Below are positions 58,200-64,000 of a stretch of DNA of 64,000 bases, piece after piece. How positions within the stretch are numbered: the stretch's first letter is position 1; every line of letters begins with the position of its first letter. The notes under the pieces were generated by a model that saw only the letters and a program-made list of their open reading frames with translations, did no database searches and had not been told where the DNA came from. The position numbers and the translations under genes were made by a program. Location: positions 22,640 through 86,639 of the forward strand of contig JADKIQ010000006.1 of NCBI GenBank assembly GCA_016721245.1. Reading direction: 5' to 3'. This DNA is from Sphingobacteriales bacterium (lineage in GTDB: Bacteria > Bacteroidota > Bacteroidia > Chitinophagales > JADIYW01).

Positions 58200-59525
58200 T
58201 TAGATTTCCAGCAACGCTTTCACAGGATCCGTTCCGTACAGCATCTTTTCCGGATTTTCCAGCATGTCTTTTACCATTACTAAAAATCCAACACTTTCTT
58301 TTCCATCTACAATTCTGTGGTCGTAAGATAATGCTAAGTACATCATCGGTCGTATTTCTACTTTACCGTTGATGGCCATGGGTCTGTCCTGAATTTTATG
58401 CATTCCTAAAATAGCACTTTGCGGTGCATTGATAATTGGAGTACTCAATAAAGAACCAAATACGCCACCATTAGTGATGGTGAACGTGCCGCCTTCCATA
58501 TCTTCCATTGTAAGATTTCCGTCTCTGCCTAATAATGCTAATCGTTTCACTTCTTTTTCAATTTCAGCAAACGTTAAGCTTTCCGCATTTCTTACTACCG
58601 GAACCACTAAGCCTTTTGGCGTAGAAACAGCAATAGAAATATCTACGAAATCGTGGTAAATAATATTTTCATCATCGATGTACGCATTGATAGCCGGGAA
58701 TTTTTGTAACGCGATGGCACACGCTTTTGTAAAGAACGACATGAAGCCTAAGCCAATACCATTTTTTTCTTCAAATGGTTTTTTATATTGTTCACGTATT
58801 TGATGAATACGCGTCATGTCAATTTCGTTGAACGTGGTCAGCATAGCCGTTTCATTCTTCACAGCTACCAAACGACGCGAGATTGTTTTACGCATACGCG
58901 TCATTTTCTCGGTTCTTTCATTGCGAGAAAAATCACCACTTACTTTCTCAATTGGCTGACTAACCGTTTTTTCTTTTACTGCTTTTTCTAACGACTCACG
59001 ACTCACGACTTGCGACTTCTGCGCATCTTCTTTTGTAATTCTTCCATCAACGCCTGTGCCTTGTACATCTTTAGCATCAATGCCTTTTTCATCTAATATT
59101 TTTTTAGCAGATGGAGATGGTGTGCCTGACGCGTAACTAGATGTAAGATTTGAGATTTGAGATTTGAGATTTTCTTCTTCGTTAACTTTAGCTTCTGCTT
59201 TTTCTTCAACTTTTACTTCTTCTTTTTTCTGTGGACTATCGACTGTGGACTGTGGACTAACAACTGCTGACTTTTCCGGAGCTGCAGCATCCGTGTCGAT
59301 ATAGGCAACTAAGCCGCCAATCTTAATATCATCGCCTTCTTTGGCAACACGTGTAATCACACCAGCCACTTCCGATGGCATTTCAAACGTTGCTTTGTCG
59401 GATTCGAATTCTGCTAAAGGCTGGTCGAGTTTTACGTAATCGCCATCTTCCACTAACCAGGATGATAAGGTTACTTCTGTTACGGATTCGCCAACGGTTG
59501 GTACTTTTATTTCTATTTTGCTCAT
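58200..59525 (-). CDS. odhB: 2-oxoglutarate dehydrogenase E2 (dihydrolipoyl succinyltransferase)
   Basis: Core of the 2-oxoglutarate dehydrogenase complex. The 441-residue protein has one lipoyl domain with lipoyl Lys44 in ESDKATFEM, a peripheral subunit-binding domain (TPSPSAKKILDEKGIDAKDVQG, about residues 135-160) and the catalytic domain with His403 and Asp407 in YDHRIVDGK. The two interdomain linkers contain three 7-bp-periodic DNA tracts. It follows odhA by 97 bp. Confidence 0.95.
   Translation of the reverse strand: MSKIEIKVPTVGESVTEVTLSSWLVEDGDYVKLDQPLAEFESDKATFEMPSEVAGVITRVAKEGDDIKIGGLVAYIDTDAAAPEKSAVVSPQSTVDSPQKKEEVKVEEKAEAKVNEEENLKSQISNLTSSYASGTPSPSAKKILDEKGIDAKDVQGTGVDGRITKEDAQKSQVVSRESLEKAVKEKTVSQPIEKVSGDFSRNERTEKMTRMRKTISRRLVAVKNETAMLTTFNEIDMTRIHQIREQYKKPFEEKNGIGLGFMSFFTKACAIALQKFPAINAYIDDENIIYHDFVDISIAVSTPKGLVVPVVRNAESLTFAEIEKEVKRLALLGRDGNLTMEDMEGGTFTITNGGVFGSLLSTPIINAPQSAILGMHKIQDRPMAINGKVEIRPMMYLALSYDHRIVDGKESVGFLVMVKDMLENPEKMLYGTDPVKALLEI
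58989..59022. repeat. Heptad tract within odhB, second linker
   Basis: On the plus strand: TAACGAC, TCACGAC, TCACGAC, TTGCGAC in register. It is translated (minus strand) as part of the linker SQVVSRESLEK between the subunit-binding and catalytic domains. Confidence 0.8.
59139..59174. repeat. Heptad tract within odhB, first linker (a)
   Basis: On the plus strand: ATGTAAG and three ATTTGAG units in perfect register. It encodes the minus-strand linker NLKSQISNLTSS between the lipoyl and subunit-binding domains. Confidence 0.8.
59231..59265. repeat. Heptad tract within odhB, first linker (b)
   Basis: On the plus strand: GTGGACT, ATCGACT, GTGGACT, GTGGACT, AACAACT. It encodes the minus-strand linker VVSPQSTVDSPQ directly after the lipoyl domain. 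Confidence 0.8.
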
Positions 59526-59622
59526 TGTTTAGATTGTTTGATGTATGGATTCAAGATTATTTGACAAATTTAATGTTTATGCAGTTTATGGATAATTGAT
59601 TTTTCCTATAAGCTAATAAGCA

Positions 59623-62079
59623 TTAACTAAACGCCAGTTCCACCAATGCTTTTTGTTCTTTTTCATGCAGTTTGCTGAAACCGGTTGCCGGTGATGCTGC
59701 CTGCGGTCTTGCGATGCATTGTAAGTATTTTGCTTTATTGTAATTTAATAATAAGAAACCATAAGCACCCATATTTATAGGTTCTTCCTGTACCCAGTGG
59801 AAGGTGGCTTTGCCGTATTTCTTAATCACAGCATCCAATTGTTTGTCAGCCACCGGATACAATTGCTCTACCCGTACAATGGCAACATCCGTTCGGTTGT
59901 CTGCTTCTTTTTTCGCCAGTAAATCGTAATAGATTTTTCCGGTACAGAACAATACTTTTTTCACTAAGTTTGCTTCCGTTGTATTTTCATCGTCTATAAC
60001 TTCCTGGAATTTTCCTTCATAAATCTTTGAAATATTATCTACGCATTTCGGATGACGCAACAACGATTTCGGCGACATATTAATCAATGGTTTTCTGAAC
60101 GACCAGGCCAATTGTCTTCTGATTAAATGAAAGAAATTGGCTGGTGAAGTAATGTTGGTTACTACCATATTATTCTCACCACATAGCTGCAAGAAGCGTT
60201 CAAGTCGTGCAGAACTATGTTCCGGTCCGGCTCCTTCATAGCCGTGTGGTAATAACAATACTAAACCACTTTGACGATTCCATTTTGTTTCGCAGGAAGC
60301 GATGAACTGGTCGATGATGATTTGCGCGCCGTTGTCAAAATCACCGAACTGTGCTTCCCAGATAGTTAGCGGTGCCGGCGAAGGCAGTGAATATCCAAAC
60401 TCAAAACCCAATACACCATATTCAGATAAATGGGAATTGAAAATTCTGAAAGTTCCCTGTTTGCCGTCTTCTGCAATATGTTGTAAACGATTGTATTCTT
60501 CATTCGTTACTTCATCATATAAACAAGCATGACGATGTGAAAAAGTTCCGCGCTTCACATCTTCGCCACTCAAACGTACATCTTTTCCATCTAATAAAAT
60601 TGAACCATATGCTAATAATTCGCCGGCAGCCCAATCTACCGTATTGTTTTCACGCATCAGCACACGACGTTGCTCCAGGTATTGCTGTATCTTTTTTAGA
60701 GGTTTGAAACCTTCAGGAACTTTTACCAGCGCTTTGATAATTTTCACTAAATTATCTTTAGAAATTTTTGTTTCCGGAGAAGACTCAAAATCTTCATTGG
60801 TAGATTTGCGCAATGCTTTCCAGGCTAATTCTGTAGATTGCGGGTTGTATTTTTTTTCCTGTTGTTTGTAATCATTGAGTCGCGCCTGCAGTTCTGCCCA
60901 GAATTCTTCTTCCATTTTTTTGGCAAATTCTGCTTCTGCAACGCCCCATTCGTGTAGTTTTTTCTGATACAAATCCCGAACACCTACATGATCTTTAATG
61001 ATTTTATACATCTGTGGTTGTGTGTAAGACGGATCATCACCTTCATTGTGACCCCATTTACGGTAACACACCATATCCACAAATACATCTTTATTAAAAC
61101 GCTGACGATATTCTGCTGCTAATTCAGCTACATACGTTACACATTCCACATCATCGCCGTTTACATGAAAAACAGGTGCCTGAATCGTAGATGCTATGGA
61201 TGTACAATAGTTTGATGTTCTGGCATCATCGAAATCTGTGGTAAATCCGATTTGGTTGTTGATGACAAAATGTATTGTTCCGCCTACGGTATAACCTTTT
61301 AACGATTGCATTTGCAACACTTCATATACAATACCTTGTCCGGCAACTGCCGCATCACCATGTATGGTAATAGGTAAAATTTTATCGTAATCTTCGTCGT
61401 AGATGGCATTTGCCTTTGCTCTGCAGTAGCCTTGTACCACAGGATTTACGGCTTCTAAGTGAGATGGATTTGGAAGTAATTTGATATACACTTCTTTGCC
61501 ATCCATTGTGTCATACTGAGAAGAATAGCCTAAGTGATATTTTACATCGCCGGTGCCGGTTGAAAAATCATTAGGTGCGATGCCTTCAAATTCAGAGAAC
61601 ACCTGCTCGTATGTTTTTCCTACAATGTTGCACAATACATTTAAACGACCGCGATGTGCCATACCGATAACAATTTCCTGTACACCGTGGTTGGCGGCAA
61701 CATTTATCATAGAGTCTAATGCCGGAATGGTAGATTCGCCGCCTTCTAAGGAGAATCGTTTTTGACCGATATATTTGGTGCCGAGAAATTTTTCCAATAC
61801 TTCACTTTCATTAAGCTTGGATAAAATTCTTTTTTTCTTTTCTATCGGATGCTCATAAGCTACATAGCCATGCTCGATTTGTTCGCGCAGCCACGCACGT
61901 TCGTCTCTGTCGAGCACATAATTATATTCCCAACCAATGGTGCGGCAATAAATCTGTTTCAGTCGAGAAATGATGTCTTTCAGCTTTGCCTTTCCGATAC
62001 CAATTTCTTTTAAGTAATCCTGATAAAGAGCATCAATGTAGCTCGGGTGTGCATTCGATAAAATCGATAAATCTTCCAT
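59623..62079 (-). CDS. odhA: 2-oxoglutarate dehydrogenase E1, lacking an N-terminal segment
   Basis: TPP-dependent E1 that decarboxylates 2-oxoglutarate. Conserved parts are present: HRGRLNVLCNIVGK, HGDAAVAGQGIVYE, and the C-terminal YPVADKQLDAVIKKY with WVQEEP. At 818 residues it is about 100 shorter than usual. The N-terminal NAHPSYIDALYQDY is joined almost directly to IGIGKAKLKDII; the stretch that normally lies between them, including the AYRxxGH-type motif, is missing without a frame change. Start is supported by the family-like N-terminus. Confidence 0.92.
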   Translation of the reverse strand: MEDLSILSNAHPSYIDALYQDYLKEIGIGKAKLKDIISRLKQIYCRTIGWEYNYVLDRDERAWLREQIEHGYVAYEHPIEKKKRILSKLNESEVLEKFLGTKYIGQKRFSLEGGESTIPALDSMINVAANHGVQEIVIGMAHRGRLNVLCNIVGKTYEQVFSEFEGIAPNDFSTGTGDVKYHLGYSSQYDTMDGKEVYIKLLPNPSHLEAVNPVVQGYCRAKANAIYDEDYDKILPITIHGDAAVAGQGIVYEVLQMQSLKGYTVGGTIHFVINNQIGFTTDFDDARTSNYCTSIASTIQAPVFHVNGDDVECVTYVAELAAEYRQRFNKDVFVDMVCYRKWGHNEGDDPSYTQPQMYKIIKDHVGVRDLYQKKLHEWGVAEAEFAKKMEEEFWAELQARLNDYKQQEKKYNPQSTELAWKALRKSTNEDFESSPETKISKDNLVKIIKALVKVPEGFKPLKKIQQYLEQRRVLMRENNTVDWAAGELLAYGSILLDGKDVRLSGEDVKRGTFSHRHACLYDEVTNEEYNRLQHIAEDGKQGTFRIFNSHLSEYGVLGFEFGYSLPSPAPLTIWEAQFGDFDNGAQIIIDQFIASCETKWNRQSGLVLLLPHGYEGAGPEHSSARLERFLQLCGENNMVVTNITSPANFFHLIRRQLAWSFRKPLINMSPKSLLRHPKCVDNISKIYEGKFQEVIDDENTTEANLVKKVLFCTGKIYYDLLAKKEADNRTDVAIVRVEQLYPVADKQLDAVIKKYGKATFHWVQEEPINMGAYGFLLLNYNKAKYLQCIARPQAASPATGFSKLHEKEQKALVELAFS

Positions 62080-62227
62080 GTTAAGTATATATTAATCAGA
62101 GTGCAAATATCGTGCTTTTGAATACAAAAAGGTATTAAAAAGCGTTATTTTATATCTATAAGCGAAGAATTATGCAAAAAGTTCAGAATTAACCTAAAAT
62201 TCACTTTTTTTAATCTAAACGTTTGAT

Positions 62228-62235
62228 TATCTTTG
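62228..62235 (+). promoter_or_regulatory. TAnnTTTG promoter box of rpsT
   Basis: TATCTTTG, an exact consensus match, 18 bp before the rpsT start codon; a T-rich stretch about 17 bp upstream can serve as the -33 side. Confidence 0.7.
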
Positions 62236-62253
62236 CACACTCAAAAAGAAAAA

Positions 62254-62509
62254 ATGGCACATCATAAATCGGCAAAAAAGAGAATCAGACAAACGGCTAA
62301 GAAACGATTAGCAAACCGTTATTATGGAAAAACTACGAGAAATGCATTACGCAAATTCTTAGGTTTAACCGATAAAGCTGAAGCAGAAAAACAATGGGAA
62401 GCGTTGTATCTCTGGTAGATAAATTAGCTAAAAGAAACCAAATCCACGATAACAAAGCAGGACATTTGAAGTCTCAGGTGATGTTACATTTGAATGGATT
62501 GAAAAAATA
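62254..62509 (+). pseudogene. rpsT: 30S ribosomal protein S20, one-base frameshift
   Basis: The first ~50 codons (MAHHKSAKKRIRQTAKKRLAN, RNALRKFLGLTDKAEAEKQWEAL) are clear S20, then the frame ends at TAG after YLW. If one base is added near 62405 (TTG-TAT to TTG-GTA), the sequence continues VSLVDKLAKRNQIHDNKAGHL and ends ...NGLKK at 62509, giving a normal length of about 84-85 residues. S20 is near-essential, so a sequencing or assembly deletion is the most likely cause. It has its own promoter and a terminator downstream. Confidence 0.85.
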
Positions 62510-62548
62510 GTTGAAAAATAATTCCGTATTTTTTATGGAAAATGAGTG

Positions 62549-62580
62549 ATTGGTGTATCTCAATGGTACACCAATTTTTG
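62549..62580 (+). terminator. Terminator after rpsT
   Basis: ATTGGTGTA (62549-62557) and TACACCAAT (62567-62575) form a perfect 9-bp stem followed by TTTT, five bases before the radC start. Confidence 0.85.
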
Positions 62581-62584
62581 TTTT

Positions 62585-63279
62585 ATGCAAACAGATAACA
62601 AACTCACCATTAAATGCTGGGCGGAAGAAGACCGGCCAAGAGAAAAACTTCAGCTAAAAGGTAAACACAGCCTTTCAGATGCCGAATTGATTGCCATTAT
62701 TATCGGTTCCGGCAATGCCAAACAGTCCCAGTAGAACTTTCCAGACAGATATTAGCTTCCGTACAGCACGATTTATTTCAACTAGGCAAGAAATCCATTC
62801 AGGATTTGATGCAATTCCATGGAATTGGCGAAGCAAAAGCCATTTCGATTGCTGCAGCGCTGGAATTGGGAAGGCGAAGAGCGCAATCAGAAGCAAAACC
62901 GCAGGAGAAAATAATCAACCACAAAGCCGTTTTTGAAATGCTGTCGCCAATTTTGTCGGACTTGCCGCACGAAGAATTCTGGGTGGTTTACCTCAACCGA
63001 AATAACCGGTTTATATCCAAACATAAAATCAGCAGCGGCGGCGTTTCCGGCACGGTTGCCGATATGAAAATGATTTTCAATATAGCAGTTAGAGAACTGG
63101 CAAGTTGTATTATTCTATGTCACAATCATCCTTCGGGAAATCTGAATCCAAGCGAAATAGACATACGATTAACACGAAATGCCGTGGAAGCAGGGAAAAT
63201 GCTGGAGATTGCCGTTTTAGATCATATTATTATTGCACAGCAAAGTTATTGCAGCTTTCGAGAACAAAATCTTATTTAG
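62585..63279 (+). pseudogene. radC: RadC/JAB-domain DNA repair-associated protein, one-base frameshift
   Basis: The N-terminal part MQTDNKLTIKCWAEEDRPRE...AIIIGSGNAKQS breaks at a TAG just after a CCC run (62728-62730). With one extra C the frame continues PVELSRQILASVQHDLF... and joins a helix-hairpin-helix segment (IQDLMQFHGIGEAKA) and the JAB metal motif in CHNHPSGNLNPSEID, ending at 63279. The total would be about 231 residues, normal for RadC. The break is probably a homopolymer error or a recent mutation. Confidence 0.82.
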
Positions 63280-63402
63280 CTGCAGCTTTTTGGCCTGGAT
63301 GATAATTAATGTCCCGGATTAATGATAAAATTCATTGGACTGAATGATATAAATCATGTTTTCGATTGCATGACATTGATAAGTTTGTATAAAACAATTG
63401 AT

Positions 63403-64000
63403 ATGAATACACTAATGAAATTATCAGTCATAGTTGTTTTATTTGCAACTATTTCCTGTAAAAAAGAAAGCGATAAACTTGGGGGTCAAACAGACTTAGA
63501 GTTAACCAAAGTCGGCAGTGATTTTTCAGTAAATGCATCAAGTTCAGGGATGGATTTTCCAATTATTACTGCAGATATCATTTCTAATAATGACGGAGAT
63601 GTGACATTCAGGATTTTGGCAGATTTTACCGGTCATCCGGATTCAGCCATATTGGTCCCATTGATTCCGGCTTATTTGAAAGATAATGAAAACAGGGTTC
63701 AACATGATATAAAAATGCGGTTCACTTCAGAAGGAATCCAGGATTATGAAGAAAATTCAGGTGATAAGCCATTTACAATCGTAAAATATGACGCAAAAGT
63801 GGGTGATAATTACCTTTTTAAAGCAAGCAATGGAAAAACATTAACTCGTACCGTAACAGAGAGAACAGATGAAAATGACTGGCCGTTTACAATGTTTTAT
63901 ATAAAAACCATCAAAGTGGAACAAAATGAATTTAACGATATTTGGGAAAGTGTCATTGAAAAACTGGTTTTTAGAGCTAATCATAAATATGGTTTAGTCT
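63403..64000 (+). CDS. Hypothetical lipoprotein (3' end outside the window)
   Basis: An open frame from ATG 63403 to the window edge, at least 199 residues. The signal peptide has a lipobox ISC followed by KKESDK. The body is strand-rich (FSVNASSSGMDFPIITADII, NDGDVTFRILADFTG). Unknown function; similar in style to the lipoproteins in the 53-57 kb cluster but without the YGW tail seen so far. Confidence 0.65.
   Translation, partial: MNTLMKLSVIVVLFATISCKKESDKLGGQTDLELTKVGSDFSVNASSSGMDFPIITADIISNNDGDVTFRILADFTGHPDSAILVPLIPAYLKDNENRVQHDIKMRFTSEGIQDYEENSGDKPFTIVKYDAKVGDNYLFKASNGKTLTRTVTERTDENDWPFTMFYIKTIKVEQNEFNDIWESVIEKLVFRANHKYGLV

Noticed and set aside
1..64000. tRNA and rRNA genes
   Set aside because: All gaps over 100 bp were read for tRNA-like arms and a TTC-loop with CCA end; none was convincing. 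No rRNA-like stretches are present.

Overview
The window comes from a bacterium of the phylum Bacteroidota, probably a Chitinophagales- or Sphingobacteria-like lineage. The evidence is the S10-spc-alpha ribosomal gene order with secY, map, infA and rpmJ in their usual Bacteroidota places, zinc-free S14 and L36, promoter boxes of the TAnnTTTG type, many lipoproteins with a charged stretch after the lipobox cysteine, and AT-rich sequence with A-rich rather than strong Shine-Dalgarno start regions.

Layout. 1-15.4 kb: the end of fusA, then one uninterrupted block of ribosomal protein genes with secY, map, infA and rpoA, closed by a terminator. 15.4-21.3 kb: carA, a TerC-family membrane protein, an outer-membrane beta-barrel protein, an acyl-CoA dehydrogenase and two unknown genes. 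21.4-27.3 kb: a methyltransferase, a HEPN/MNT toxin-antitoxin pair, enolase, a GlcG/HbpS-like protein, a FtsB/DivIC-like protein, and a sterol desaturase flanked by two related membrane proteins, one of them frameshifted. 27.3-35.3 kb: an M23 peptidase, a di-haem cytochrome c, a DUF1295 protein, a NagB-like/hydrolase fusion, a GNAT-like protein, Mrp, Nfu and pyrF.

35.3-38.7 kb is the most interesting stretch: cysM, a JAMM protease (mec), a CysO-like sulfur carrier and a MoeZ-like activating enzyme, the parts of thiocarboxylate-dependent cysteine synthesis. In front lies a 22-codon leader peptide with five consecutive Cys codons, followed by mutually exclusive antiterminator and terminator hairpins. 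This reads as a cysteine attenuator, apparently leaderless. 38.7-41 kb: a candidate structured RNA and an AIPR nuclease gene. 41-45.8 kb: a three-gene 2-oxoacid oxidoreductase operon with a GltD-like flavoprotein. 45.8-50.2 kb: small lipoproteins, a DUF1569 protein and lpdA. 50.3-52.8 kb: a TPR histidine kinase and a LytTR regulator. 53-58.1 kb: a run of secreted or lipoprotein genes containing a duplicated two-gene unit and ending in a GH5 glycosidase. 58.2-62.1 kb: odhB and odhA. 62.2-64 kb: rpsT and radC, both with one-base frameshifts, and a truncated lipoprotein gene.

Two further themes run through the window. First, degenerate tracts with exact 7-bp periodicity abut start codons of at least six genes and have entered coding sequence (the odhB linkers and the tail of the CysO-like protein). 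Second, several genes are broken or shortened by small changes (one-base shifts in rpsT, radC and a membrane protein gene, an in-frame TAG in the GltD-like gene, a missing segment in odhA), so sequencing or assembly error must be considered before biology. No tRNA, rRNA, CRISPR array or transposase gene was seen.
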